Shown: piece by piece, positions 1-6,905 of the stretch | Layout of the letters: each line of letters opens with the position of its first letter | Numbering within the stretch: position 1 is the stretch's first letter | Source: a virus | Reading direction: 5' to 3' (one strand) | IMG/VR virus record: IMGVR_UViG_3300015371_000029 | Location: 1-64,000 of that record | DNA: 64,000 nucleotides | Made by a program: the position numbers and the translations under genes | The notes under the pieces: model-generated | What the model was told of the DNA's origin: nothing | What the model saw: only the letters and a program-made list of their open reading frames with translations | Databases searched by the model: none

Positions 1-482
1 GGCTCGTCACCGTTGTCCTCGATGCCGGCCATTTCGCGAGCCTCTGCGATGGTCATGCCAGCCGGGGGCCGACCGCGACCTGTCCAGGTCTCGCTTGCGT
101 CGATGCCGGTCTCCTCGCTGTAGATCCGCTTGACCTCTGCGATCGACTTGCCCGAGTAGACGGAGAGCCGGATCCAGCGGATGCCCTCGTCGCGGAATGC
201 GACGATCTTCTTGGCGACTTGCTTCGGCGTTCCGGAGATCTCCAGTTCGGGGTCGTTGTTGACCTCGGACTGGTAGTACGGCTTGCTGAGACTGGAAGCC
301 GAGACTCCCAACTCTTCCGCCGCCGACTCCAGCGTGTGACCCTGCTTCTGCAGCTTGTCCACGTCGCGCTGGTTGATGTCGTACTTGGAACGACGACCTG
401 CCGGCTTCGCGGTCTCCTGCTTGGCGGCTGCCCGCTTGGCAGATCCGCGCTTGGCCGCCACAGCCTTCCTGGTGCGGGGCAT
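1..482 (-). CDS. Putative DNA-binding protein with AT-hook (cut by window edge)
   Basis: The frame opens at an ATG at 482 behind AAGGAGGGAGCAACC and stays open to the window edge, so the C-terminus is missing (about 160 residues seen). A basic Lys/Arg/Ala-rich start (residues 1-32) precedes a helix-turn-helix-like stretch (about 42-63). RWIRLSVYSG lies at 102-111 and a GRGRPP AT-hook at 135-140. The RW-R-[LI]-[SA]-[VI]-Y-x-G segment also occurs in the gene at 19516, so the two appear related. A role in binding phage or host DNA is inferred from the AT-hook and basic start; no named family is claimed. Confidence 0.75.
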   Translation of the reverse strand, partial: MPRTRKAVAAKRGSAKRAAAKQETAKPAGRRSKYDINQRDVDKLQKQGHTLESAAEELGVSASSLSKPYYQSEVNNDPELEISGTPKQVAKKIVAFRDEGIRWIRLSVYSGKSIAEVKRIYSEETGIDASETWTGRGRPPAGMTIAEAREMAGIEDNGDE

Positions 483-625
483 GGTTGCTCCCTCCTTCTG
501 GTAGATGTATCTTGACCAGCGATCATAGCTGATTTCCCAGCTAAACGCTAGGCCAGGAGCTGTTGCGCTCCGATATGGCAGAAAGGCCTGGTAACAAGCA
601 CCTTCCTGCCATTTCGCAGCGAAGC
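483..625 (-). promoter_or_regulatory. Hairpin leader, variant form
   Basis: Read leftward, this gap holds AGCTG-GGAAAT-CAGCT and GGAGC-GCAACA-GCTCC hairpins plus a looser GCAGGAAGG/CCTTTCTGC pairing, then AAGGAGGGAGCAACC before the ATG. It resembles the array leaders but lacks GGTACC. Confidence 0.5.
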
Positions 626-775
626 TCAGTCCGTTGTCTCTTGCGGCTTCAGTTCGAAACCGGCCTCCCAGATCGCGTCATGGAGGTCGCCAGGGCCAGG
701 CAGATCTGCCCGATCAAACCCGGCCTCTTCCAGTTTCTGGATGACGAGTTCTTCATCCTCGATGTCTGAATTCAC
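626..775 (-). CDS. Small acidic protein of unknown function
   Basis: 49 residues from a GTG at 773-775, whose GTGA overlaps the stop of the upstream gene, so the pair is translationally coupled. AAGGGAGAACGAA lies just before the GTG and fixes this start; upstream in-frame codons run through the neighbouring gene. The protein is acidic (IEDEELVIQKLEEAG) with no recognised domain. Confidence 0.65.
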   Translation of the reverse strand: MNSDIEDEELVIQKLEEAGFDRADLPGPGDLHDAIWEAGFELKPQETTD

Positions 776-924
776 TTCGTTCTCCCTTCGCGATGGGCTC
801 TTGCATCTCGTTCCGCCTCGACCTTGTTGGTTCGGCTCTGTGGCGAAAGCCAGCCGCACGAGCACTCGGCTTGATACCAAGTGCCCATGAGCTTCGTGAC
901 GATGATGTTCGTCCGATGCTTCAT
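772..924 (-). CDS. Small CSCGW-motif protein
   Basis: 50 residues from an ATG at 922-924 that overlaps the stop of the upstream gene (ATGA). The core WYQAECSCGWLSP is followed by a polar helix with a His near the end (ARAHRE). The spacing of two Cys and a late His suggests a small metal-binding or disulphide fold, but no family name is assigned. It is clearly related to the product at 1568-1717 (VICSCGWITP). The gene is too short for many ORF callers; coupling on both sides supports it. Confidence 0.7.
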   Translation of the reverse strand: MKHRTNIIVTKLMGTWYQAECSCGWLSPQSRTNKVEAERDARAHREGRTK

Positions 925-1250
925 CAGTCCCTGCCGAAGCCGAGCGGCAATTCCGCGCCCTCGGCAGCGTCGATGGCGGTCTCGACTTCCGACCAGTTCT
1001 CCAGCGGATCCTCGGCGATGCTCTCGATGTCGATGTTGTCGATGATCTCGTTGAGCTTCTCGCCGAGCGCCGACTGTTGAAGGTTCTCCGGCAGGTTGTC
1101 GCGCCAGTCTTCGTACTCGCTCTGGATCTCTCTCAGCTCTTGAAGAGCCTCGGAGAGTGCGTCGCCAGCCGATGAGACTTCGTTCATGGCGTTACGTGCC
1201 TTCTCAGCAGCCTCGCCCCAGCGAACAGGACGAGATTTGGTCTTGGCCAT
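924..1250 (-). CDS. Acidic coiled-coil protein of unknown function
   Basis: 108 residues with AAAGGAGGATAG directly before the ATG. A short basic N-terminus (MAKTKSRPVRWGEAA) leads into long amphipathic helices from about residue 13 to 75, consistent with a coiled coil, then an acidic tail. It is the first gene of a coupled trio with 772-924 and 626-775. No catalytic motif was seen. Confidence 0.8.
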   Translation of the reverse strand: MAKTKSRPVRWGEAAEKARNAMNEVSSAGDALSEALQELREIQSEYEDWRDNLPENLQQSALGEKLNEIIDNIDIESIAEDPLENWSEVETAIDAAEGAELPLGFGRD

Positions 1251-1350
1251 CTATCCTCCTTTGGCTAATGCGAGGCGGGTGTTACGCCTCATCGAGTGGC
1301 GACGTGCTGAACGGGGGGTTGGGGCACGCCGCCACTCGATGAGACGACCA
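1251..1350 (-). promoter_or_regulatory. Leader with 14-bp inverted repeat
   Basis: CTCATCGAGTGGCG (1288-1301) and CGCCACTCGATGAG (1330-1343) form a perfect 14-bp stem with a 28-nt loop, longer than the array hairpins. AAAGGAGGATAG follows before the next gene. No T-run follows, so it is not an obvious intrinsic terminator. Confidence 0.7.
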
Positions 1351-1575
1351 TTACTGGCCGTCTCGCTTGTATCCGCGCTGCTCCAGCAAGCTGTGGATCT
1401 TATCCTGGAGATCTTTCATCTCCTCCAGGTTCAGCTCCAGATGCTCCATCATCCACGCTTTCTGCGCGGGCGTCCACTCATCTATGATCTCTGGATTCTC
1501 GACTAGCTCCTTGAGATCTTCGGTGAGCGCCCGCATGAACTCGCGAATGACTGTGAGGTTGTCCGGACTAGACAT
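1351..1575 (-). CDS. Helical protein of unknown function
   Basis: 74 residues, almost wholly predicted helix and rich in Glu, Leu and Lys (HLELNLEEMKDLQDKIHSLLEQRG). The ATG lies inside the last codons of the upstream gene (8-nt overlap) with GGAGG about 9 nt upstream, so it is coupled. Nothing identifies a function. Confidence 0.75.
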   Translation of the reverse strand: MSSPDNLTVIREFMRALTEDLKELVENPEIIDEWTPAQKAWMMEHLELNLEEMKDLQDKIHSLLEQRGYKRDGQ

Positions 1576-1717
1576 GATCCTGGGCCTCCGCTTCTGCAGT
1601 CGCTCTGTAGTTGTACCAAGGCGTGATCCAGCCGCAAGAGCAGATCACTCTGTACTGCTTCCCCGATTGGGGATCATCGCGTTCGACTATCTGGATGATG
1701 TGCTCTCTAGTCATCAT
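1568..1717 (-). CDS. Small CSCGW-motif protein, paralogue of 772-924
   Basis: 49 residues starting at either of two ATGs (1715-1717 or 1712-1714); the first overlaps the upstream stop (ATGA). YRVICSCGWITPWYNYRATAEAEAQDH matches the 772-924 product in its CSCGW core, following Pro, Ala-rich helix and late His. It lies in a coupled trio with 1714-1920 and 1351-1575. Confidence 0.7.
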   Translation of the reverse strand: MMTREHIIQIVERDDPQSGKQYRVICSCGWITPWYNYRATAEAEAQDHV

Positions 1718-1920
1718 GCATCCTCTGCACTGAAGACGAACACGTTGCCGTCGCGAGCAAGAGAGATGACTGACCCCTTGATGATCGGGTCGCTGTAGCC
1801 CTTCGGCTTCAGGACCTCTTCATAGTAGCGAAGCAGTGCATCCTTCATGTTCTCGCCCTGTCGGATTGCGACAACTCTCTGGCGCTTTCCGCCTTGGTAG
1901 TAGATACGAAAACGTCTCAG
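1714..1920 (-). CDS. Small basic protein with probable CTG start
   Basis: 68 residues. The leader AGGAGGGTACC is followed immediately by CTG at 1918-1920, the position where other array genes have their start codon, and no in-frame ATG, GTG or TTG lies near it. The sequence (RRFRIYYQGGKRQRVVAIRQGENMKDALLRYYEEV) is coding-like and stays open until TGA overlaps the next ATG. An internal Met at about residue 25 would be an alternative start but has no Shine-Dalgarno. Function unknown. Confidence 0.6.
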   Translation of the reverse strand: MRRFRIYYQGGKRQRVVAIRQGENMKDALLRYYEEVLKPKGYSDPIIKGSVISLARDGNVFVFSAEDA

Positions 1921-1989
1921 GGTACCCTCCTCTGTGTTGCTTACGGAGCCTTGCGCTCCCGCCCTGAGTCTAGTCAGGGCGGCAGAGCA
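1921..1989 (-). promoter_or_regulatory. Array leader: two hairpins plus strong RBS
   Basis: Leftward order: GCCCTGA-CTAGAC-TCAGGGC, then GGAGC-GCAAG-GCTCC, then GAGGAGGGTACC adjoining the CTG start. Confidence 0.75.
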
Positions 1990-2334
1990 TTACTCAGCTT
2001 CTGCTTCCGGTTCCGGCAAGCCGCGCTCGTGCGCACGCTTCCTGTACTCGATGATCTGTGCCTCTTCTAGGTCGCCGTAGATCATCTCCTGCTGCTTGGC
2101 ACTGTGCTTCGCTTCCCAGAGCTTGATCTGCTCCTCTGCCATCCTCCGCTGGATTCGCGTCCTGCGCAACTTCGAGGCTTCGCTCCACGGCAGGAATGCC
2201 GGCAGGTTCATCTCGACCTGCATTTGTTGCGAGGCGAGATACACCAGATAGGAGATCCAAGCGACTGACAATGCTGCAAAGCCGACGCCGACAAAGATCC
2301 CCAAGAACGTCCAGAGAGTCGCAGCGATGATCAT
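1990..2334 (-). CDS. Membrane-anchored protein of unknown function
   Basis: 114 residues. Residues about 4-34 are strongly hydrophobic (IIAATLWTFLGIFVGVGFAA and on), one or two membrane passes, followed by a charged helical cytoplasmic-type tail (RRTRIQRRMAEEQIKLWEAKH) ending in PEPEAEAE. The ATG overlaps the stop of 2331-2669 (ATGA) behind AGGAGGAGCTTCA. Confidence 0.75.
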   Translation of the reverse strand: MIIAATLWTFLGIFVGVGFAALSVAWISYLVYLASQQMQVEMNLPAFLPWSEASKLRRTRIQRRMAEEQIKLWEAKHSAKQQEMIYGDLEEAQIIEYRKRAHERGLPEPEAEAE

Positions 2335-2669
2335 TGAAGCTCCTCCTGGTTCAGGTATTCGACCGGATCTGCCTTCTCGATGGCCGCTACCTCATAGGAG
2401 GCAGCGTACCATTCGTCTCCGTCCGCTTCGCAGATCGCGTACCAGTGTCCCTTGAATCCGGCGATGTCGTTGATGTCGTGTTGCATCCACGCACACTCGC
2501 CAACGGGATCCCACGATTCCGCCAACGTGTCATGAACTCTGACCACTCGTATGCGGTCGGGCGTCTCAGCATTGATCTCCATTCGTCGGATGACGAGGAC
2601 ATCGCCCGGATTCGGCTTAGGCAGATCGTCGCCGGGCATGAACGGGTTGCGAGTGTCGTCTTCGAACAT
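2331..2669 (-). CDS. Protein of unknown function
   Basis: 112 residues from the ATG at 2667-2669 in a TGATG overlap with the upstream stop; a GTG one codon earlier is an alternative. The beta-rich pattern (GDVLVIRRMEI, DRIRVVRVHDT, GHWYAICEADGDEWYAASYEV) suggests a small barrel. No family recognised. Confidence 0.75.
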   Translation of the reverse strand: MFEDDTRNPFMPGDDLPKPNPGDVLVIRRMEINAETPDRIRVVRVHDTLAESWDPVGECAWMQHDINDIAGFKGHWYAICEADGDEWYAASYEVAAIEKADPVEYLNQEELQ

Positions 2670-3058
2670 CACTCGCCTCTGGGAACAGGCCGAAGAGAGA
2701 TCTCGCCAACGTCATATGCCTGCTCGATGACGAATGTCTCGTTGGTGCGGATCTCTCGCGCGTCGTAGGGAGCCTCGTCACCGTTGTCATGCACCACGAT
2801 CACCCTCATCGTTGGTTCTGATTGGGGTTTCGTGAACGGCTGGACGAAGTTCATGCCGACGAGCGTGATCTGGAGCAGGCTTGGCGTGCCATCCTCGTTC
2901 CAGATGACTTCCAAGTATCCCTTGCGCGCGAGGCTTCGCGCCGCCGAGATGACGGTCTGGTTCTCTCGATCAATTCCCTTGCTGTGTCGCAAGTCATCGA
3001 GAAGCTTCTTCTCGTATGAATTGACGTTCGGAAGCCGATACTCAGTCGGAAATTCCAT
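2669..3058 (-). CDS. Possible winged-helix protein
   Basis: 129 residues from the ATG at 3056-3058, chosen because AGGAGGGTGCCAT lies directly before it; a longer frame would run through the leader hairpins. Residues 15-50 (KKLLDDLRHSKG to ARSLARKGYLEVIWNEDG) look like a winged-helix head with a beta wing. The second half is beta-rich (TMRVIVVHDNGDEAPYDAREI). DNA binding is only a suggestion. Confidence 0.75.
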   Translation of the reverse strand: MEFPTEYRLPNVNSYEKKLLDDLRHSKGIDRENQTVISAARSLARKGYLEVIWNEDGTPSLLQITLVGMNFVQPFTKPQSEPTMRVIVVHDNGDEAPYDAREIRTNETFVIEQAYDVGEISLRPVPRGE

Positions 3059-3141
3059 ATGGCACCCTCCTTTTGGTATGATAGCTGGATAGCTACCGGG
3101 AAGGGGCGCATCTCTGCGCCCCAACCGCTAGCTGTCGAGCA
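3059..3141 (-). promoter_or_regulatory. Array leader: two hairpins plus strong RBS
   Basis: Leftward: GCGGTTG lock, GGGGCGCA/TGCGCCCC stem, CTTCCCGG lock, then TAGCT-ATCC-AGCTA and AAAAGGAGGGTGCC. Confidence 0.8.
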
Positions 3142-3567
3142 TCAGACTCCTGTAGCAGACTCCTGCACCGGATCGCAGAACTCCTGAGCGATCTGGCGAA
3201 GATCCGTCAACTTGGCATAGGCCCCGTCGCCGCAAGGAGCGCTGTACCTGATGTCGTAGCTCTCATCCGTGTCGCTGCGCTCCACGGTGAAGTCGCCGCG
3301 ACCGTTGGCCGGCACTTCGTCCTTGGGCTCGTCGCCGCCCTCCATCTTGGACAGCCGCTCGACGATGCGCTGGAACCGATTGACGCCGCAGTGCCACTCG
3401 TCGCTGCCGCTGACGGTGTCGTAGATCTGGTAGACGTCATCGTCCATGACATCTGTGCGGAAGTACAGAACGTTGTCCTTGCGGACAACGACGCAGTTCT
3501 GCACATAGTGGTCGCGAACGACATCGAACAAGCCGTAGCGGAGCACTAGCTCCTTGACCTTGATCAT
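3142..3567 (-). CDS. Protein of unknown function
   Basis: 141 residues from the ATG behind AAGGAGGGTGCC. It contains mixed helices and strands (KELVLRYGLFDVVRDHYVQ, NVLYFRTDVMDDDVYQIYD) and three Cys without zinc-finger spacing. No domain recognised. It is alone in its cassette. Confidence 0.75.
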   Translation of the reverse strand: MIKVKELVLRYGLFDVVRDHYVQNCVVVRKDNVLYFRTDVMDDDVYQIYDTVSGSDEWHCGVNRFQRIVERLSKMEGGDEPKDEVPANGRGDFTVERSDTDESYDIRYSAPCGDGAYAKLTDLRQIAQEFCDPVQESATGV

Positions 3568-3643
3568 GGCACCCTCCTTGATAGGGCTTATATGGAGTTC
3601 GGAATTGAACTCCCCAGGGCGCTTACTCAGCGCCCCAGGCAGG
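3568..3643 (-). promoter_or_regulatory. Array leader: two hairpins plus strong RBS
   Basis: Leftward: TGGGGCGCT-GAGTA-AGCGCCCT, then GGAGTTC-AATTCC-GAACTCC, then AAGGAGGGTGCC. Confidence 0.8.
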
Positions 3644-3994
3644 TCACTCACGCCATTCCTCTTTCCAGAGTGGATCCACGAAGTCATCGACCATCAGAAG
3701 ATCTGGCCAACAACTTTCTTGACCGGTGGTTCTCGCGGGTCCGTGACAATTGTCGCAGATCTGTTGCTCTTTCGGCGTCGTAGCCTTCATGAGCCAGAAG
3801 CCGTTGCACCAGTGGCAATCGTGCCCACGAACACGAATGCCACTCTTCTTGAACTCCACGTAGCCACGGGCATACCGACAGGCATTTCCGTGACCAGGAA
3901 TCCAAATCGAAGAGTGATCGACTCCGCATTCGACCTCGACATATGCCAGGGTCTGCATCCGCTCCGTCAACGTTTGTACGCCGACGACTCTCAT
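3644..3994 (-). CDS. Zinc-ribbon protein
   Basis: 116 residues. Two CxxC knuckles at C60/C63 (CHWC) and C80/C83 (CDNC) make a four-Cys zinc ribbon. The N-terminal half is beta-rich (TLAYVEVECGVDHSSIWIPG). The ATG overlaps the stop of 3994-4545 (TGATG), so it is coupled to the DUF6011-like gene, which is also a Cys-knuckle protein. Nucleic-acid or protein binding is likely for such ribbons, but the target is unknown. Confidence 0.8.
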   Translation of the reverse strand: MRVVGVQTLTERMQTLAYVEVECGVDHSSIWIPGHGNACRYARGYVEFKKSGIRVRGHDCHWCNGFWLMKATTPKEQQICDNCHGPARTTGQESCWPDLLMVDDFVDPLWKEEWRE

Positions 3995-4545
3995 CACTTG
4001 TCCCGGCAGACCGGGCCGATGCCGAGCTGCCTAGACAGTTCGTCCGTCAACGTGCGGCCGCAAACGTAGCAGCGACCGATCTCGCGACCGAAGCGGGGGC
4101 CGGCATCGGGATCGTTCTTGATCGCTGTCAGGATGCGAGCCTTCTCGGGCTTCGCCTTGATCGGCCAACGAGCATCCGACGCCCAGACATCCACGAAGGT
4201 CGTGTACGTGCCCTTCTTGACGCTGTAGAACATCAGCGTCCCATCGGGCTTCGGAATTGCGTAACGACCGTCAGCCACTTCAGGCAGCTTACCTTCACTG
4301 TCGCTGTCCCTTGCTGCCCAGGGAAGAGGCTTGAGCGTGTCGATCACGTCACCGGCTCGCTTCTTGGGGATCTTGGCGAAGTCCACATCCGCGAGCCAGG
4401 CTCGTTGTTCCGGACTGAGCTTCGACAGATCCTTGCCGTCGCGCAGGCTGTTGAGGTAGGTCACCTGAGGTTCTGTCGCGAGCGGCCCGGTCAGTAGATG
4501 CTCCGGCACTGGCGAGCGTTCCTCCGAACGTTCTCTTGTAGTCAT
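3994..4545 (-). CDS. DUF6011-like zinc-binding protein
   Basis: 183 residues. The C-terminus (about 155-182) carries CYVCGRTLTDELSRQLGIGP-C, the pattern of the DUF6011 domain common in actinobacteriophages: C159, C162 and a distal C180 in a GIGPVC context. The central region includes a beta segment (GRYAIPKPDGTLMFYSVKKG) seen in larger phage proteins that carry this tail. The biochemical role of DUF6011 is not established. It heads a two-gene cassette behind AGGAGGGTACCA. Confidence 0.8.
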   Translation of the reverse strand: MTTRERSEERSPVPEHLLTGPLATEPQVTYLNSLRDGKDLSKLSPEQRAWLADVDFAKIPKKRAGDVIDTLKPLPWAARDSDSEGKLPEVADGRYAIPKPDGTLMFYSVKKGTYTTFVDVWASDARWPIKAKPEKARILTAIKNDPDAGPRFGREIGRCYVCGRTLTDELSRQLGIGPVCRDK

Positions 4546-4612
4546 TGGTACCCTCCTATTGGTTGTTCGGACATAATGTCCAGACCGGGCAGCCGAAGCT
4601 GCCCGACCTGCG
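4546..4612 (-). promoter_or_regulatory. Array leader: two hairpins plus strong RBS
   Basis: Leftward: GGGCAGC-TTCG-GCTGCCC with a UUCG tetraloop, GGACATTATGTCC, then AGGAGGGTACCA. Confidence 0.8.
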
Positions 4613-4976
4613 CATTACGCGCCGATGAAGGATGAACTAGGAAGCTTGAGCCGTAGCCTGTACACTTCTTCGTTGGGCCTTCATCCCATGTTAAGCCCTG
4701 CCTAGCCGGACCGAGCCGAACCCGACCGAGGCCGGTCGTGCCGCGCCAAACATGCCGCGCCAAGCCGCGCCTAGTCAATGCAAGTCCAGCCTTGCCTTAC
4801 CCCGCCGCGCCAGGACACGTTCGGCCGCACCTGGCACGGCTTTGCCCCACCACGTCCCGCGCCGCCTTGCCATTCCTTGACAATGCCACGTCTGGACGCG
4901 CCTTGCCGTGGCCGGTCACGTCAAGCCCAGCACAGGCAATCCGCGCCTGGCCTGGACGTGCCCCGCCCCACCCAGG
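4613..4976. repeat. Non-coding stretch with degenerate pentanucleotide repeats
   Basis: This gap has no convincing gene. From about 4695 the plus strand runs in NNNCC pentamers (AAGCC CTGCC TAGCC GGACC GAGCC GAACC CGACC), then slips phase and continues with CCGCG, CCTTG and CCAGG units to about 4976. The left part holds a separate CATGGGATGAAGG / CCTTCATC inverted repeat (about 4626-4690). Confidence 0.65.
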
Positions 4977-5699
4977 TTAGCCCTGAGCAGTTTCTTCATG
5001 CTTGATGCTCCGACGGTGATTGTCATGAGCATCTTCCTCAGTGCGGTTTCGACCCTTCTTGGCATCTCCTTCCGCAGGAGGCTTGTGATTCCTGCTGTTC
5101 GTGAGCTGCGCGAGGAATGAGCCGAATTCAGGGCGGTAGTCGCCCAGGCCATACTTCTGCGACCGCTCAACCACGAGATCGAGGAAGTCTCCATCGAGAT
5201 CCTCAGGGTCATATGCGATCTCGGCTTCGAGGTTCCATTGCTCAAACTTCGGCCGGGTGCGAGGCACTCGTCCCGATCCTGCTCCGGCGTTGGAGACCAT
5301 CGCTGTGTAGCGATAGCCTTCATCCCAGAGCGACTTCTGATCGCGAGGGCCGTCATAGAGCAACGGGATCCTGTACTCGCAGACGACGAGTGATCGCTTG
5401 ATCTCCTCGCCCTTGCGCCACTTCGTCGCCGCCGAACGCAGCAACTCTTTGACGTTCTTGCTCGGAATGTACGGGCCGATCCCAGGATCGAGATAGATCC
5501 GCAGTTGCCATTCCAGTTCACGCAGACGAGCTTCGTCATCGAGCGACTTTCTGCGCTTCTGCCCGAGCAAGTAGTACGCCCGGTACAACTCTGAGTCGCG
5601 ATCAACCTCGCCGTTGCTCATGAGAAGCGGTGAAGTGCCCTTCAGGTGCAGGGTCGCTGTGGCGTAGCCCACTGGCACGATCCTTCTTAACCAAGACAT
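4977..5699 (-). CDS. Unknown protein with RAMP-like motifs
   Basis: 240 residues from the ATG behind AGGAGGGTGCCAT; the longer frame would run into the leader. An N-terminal strand (ATLHLKGTSPLLM) is followed by PYIPSKNVKELLRSAATKW (77-94), like the Y-[IL]-P-G-x-x-[LIV]-[KR] helix of RAMP/Cas7-type folds. Near the C-terminus come RTRPKF-x-W (147-155) and a glycine-rich GLGDYRPEFGSF loop (184-195), also RAMP-like. The last 40 residues are charged and probably disordered. The RAMP comparison is by eye; there is no neighbouring CRISPR component. Phage proteins with the RTRP-x-F/G-x-GD-x-RP pattern are common but uncharacterised. Confidence 0.75.
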   Translation of the reverse strand: MSWLRRIVPVGYATATLHLKGTSPLLMSNGEVDRDSELYRAYYLLGQKRRKSLDDEARLRELEWQLRIYLDPGIGPYIPSKNVKELLRSAATKWRKGEEIKRSLVVCEYRIPLLYDGPRDQKSLWDEGYRYTAMVSNAGAGSGRVPRTRPKFEQWNLEAEIAYDPEDLDGDFLDLVVERSQKYGLGDYRPEFGSFLAQLTNSRNHKPPAEGDAKKGRNRTEEDAHDNHRRSIKHEETAQG

Positions 5700-5776
5700 A
5701 TGGCACCCTCCTATGGGTCTGATAGAACGCTGGATAGCGTCCGGCGGGGGAGCCATTTCTGGCCCCCAACCGCACG
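5700..5776 (-). promoter_or_regulatory. Array leader: two hairpins plus strong RBS
   Basis: Leftward: GCGGTT lock, GGGGGCCA-GAAA-TGGCTCCCCC, then GACGCT-ATCC-AGCGTT, then AGGAGGGTGCCAT. Confidence 0.8.
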
Positions 5777-5962
5777 CTACATTGAGACCTTCTTCACCGA
5801 GATGACGAAGGCCCCTTCAGGGAAGAACGCGGTGACGCACGGTCGCAGTTCTCCATTCACGAGTTCTTGATCGAGACTCGTGAGGTCGGCTGTCGCAGTA
5901 GCCTTCTCGTTGCCGAGCAGCCTCTGCTCCAACCACATGGCGAACTCCTCTGCCGTCATCAT
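5777..5962 (-). CDS. Small protein of unknown function
   Basis: 61 residues. The start is in an ATGATGA overlap with the stop of 5959-6417, so it is coupled; either ATG could serve. A helical N-terminus (TAEEFAMWLEQRLLG) and beta C-terminus (CVTAFFPEGAFVISVKKV) suggest a small alpha/beta fold. Confidence 0.7.
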   Translation of the reverse strand: MMTAEEFAMWLEQRLLGNEKATATADLTSLDQELVNGELRPCVTAFFPEGAFVISVKKVSM

Positions 5963-6417
5963 CCCCAGCGTCTCCGGAATGCCCGGAACTGGAACTCGCG
6001 ACGCATCAGCGTCGCAGCATCTTCATCGACCTTTTCGTACAGGTCTCCGACGAGCGCCATGACTTCGAGTTCCTGCCCGACATTCGCCTCGGCGATGGCC
6101 CGTCTCTGGACTGACGTTGGACGACTGCGAACGAACTCGCGACCGAACTCCGTCAACTCCCAGAAGCCGGTCTTGCCGGCGATCTTGTCGATCACGCCCA
6201 TCCGTCGCATGTACGCGAAGCGGATGGCTACGCAGTGACGAGCATGCCAGGCCGTGTCTTCATCGCTCGCCGCCTTCGGCCAGATCGTCTCAGCGACTCT
6301 CTGGATGTCAACTTCTCCGTCGCGATTCTGAAGATCGTTGACGATGGCGAGTAGCTCGCGGTCACTGAAGTCCGTGATCCGTAGGCTGATGCTGCCGTTG
6401 TTACTTCCACGGGGCAT
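5959..6417 (-). CDS. Probable winged-helix DNA-binding protein
   Basis: 152 residues. FSDRELLAIVNDLQNRDGEVDIQRVAETIWP (18-48) and VAIRFAYMRRMGVIDKIAGKTGFWELTEFGREFV (64-97) have the pattern of a winged helix with a wing ending in WELTEFG. The ATG lies inside the end of 6401-6823 (17-nt overlap). The upstream partner is also HTH-like, suggesting a regulatory pair. Confidence 0.75.
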   Translation of the reverse strand: MPRGSNNGSISLRITDFSDRELLAIVNDLQNRDGEVDIQRVAETIWPKAASDEDTAWHARHCVAIRFAYMRRMGVIDKIAGKTGFWELTEFGREFVRSRPTSVQRRAIAEANVGQELEVMALVGDLYEKVDEDAATLMRREFQFRAFRRRWG

Positions 6418-6823
6418 AGGCGTGTCCGCCTCCTTGTACGCCTCGGGTCGGACGGATCATCTCTTCCTCCCGCAAGTAGCGAAGGGAGGCATTGACCGTT
6501 CCATTGGCCAACCCGAGTTCGTTGATGAGTTCGCGGGCCGTCCAGTCAGGCTTTTTCGGACGGTCCTTCATGAGACCTAAGATGGTCTCAGCATGACGCT
6601 TGATCGCCGGTGTGACGACCAACGGCTGCTTGGCCCGGCTGGTCTGCTTCGACTTCGGGCCAGGCCTCGTGCCGTTCGCAGCCTTCAGGATCCGGTCGAT
6701 GATCGCTTGCTCTTCCCGAAGGGAAGCGACATGCATCATCATTTGGTCGATCTCTTCCTGAAGCTGATTGCGCTTCTCACGCAACGGTGCGATGATCTCG
6801 CTAACCGTCTTGTCTACTTTCAC
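6401..6823 (-). CDS. Coiled-coil plus winged-helix DNA-binding protein
   Basis: 140 residues from a GTG behind AAAGGAGGGTGCCAA. Residues 5-48 form a coiled coil, 52-60 are a basic RPGPKSKQ linker resembling an AT-hook, and 75-138 form a winged helix (TILGLMKDRPKKPDWTARELI to ASLRYLREEEMIRPTR). This layout is typical of small phage transcription regulators. It is the first gene of a three-gene cassette. Confidence 0.8.
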   Translation of the reverse strand: MKVDKTVSEIIAPLREKRNQLQEEIDQMMMHVASLREEQAIIDRILKAANGTRPGPKSKQTSRAKQPLVVTPAIKRHAETILGLMKDRPKKPDWTARELINELGLANGTVNASLRYLREEEMIRPTRGVQGGGHAYAPWK

Positions 6824-6905
6824 TTGGCACCCTCCTTTTGTAGGCTATGCTAGTAGTGCATCTCTGCACCGGGAAGCGTTTCGTCTCCGAAACGCAACCG
6901 CTACA
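6824..6905 (-). promoter_or_regulatory. Array leader: two hairpins plus strong RBS
   Basis: Leftward: GCGGTTGC lock, GCGTTTC-GGAGAC-GAAACGC, CTTCCCGG lock, GTGCA-GAGA-TGCAC, AAAAGGAGGGTGCC. Confidence 0.8.
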
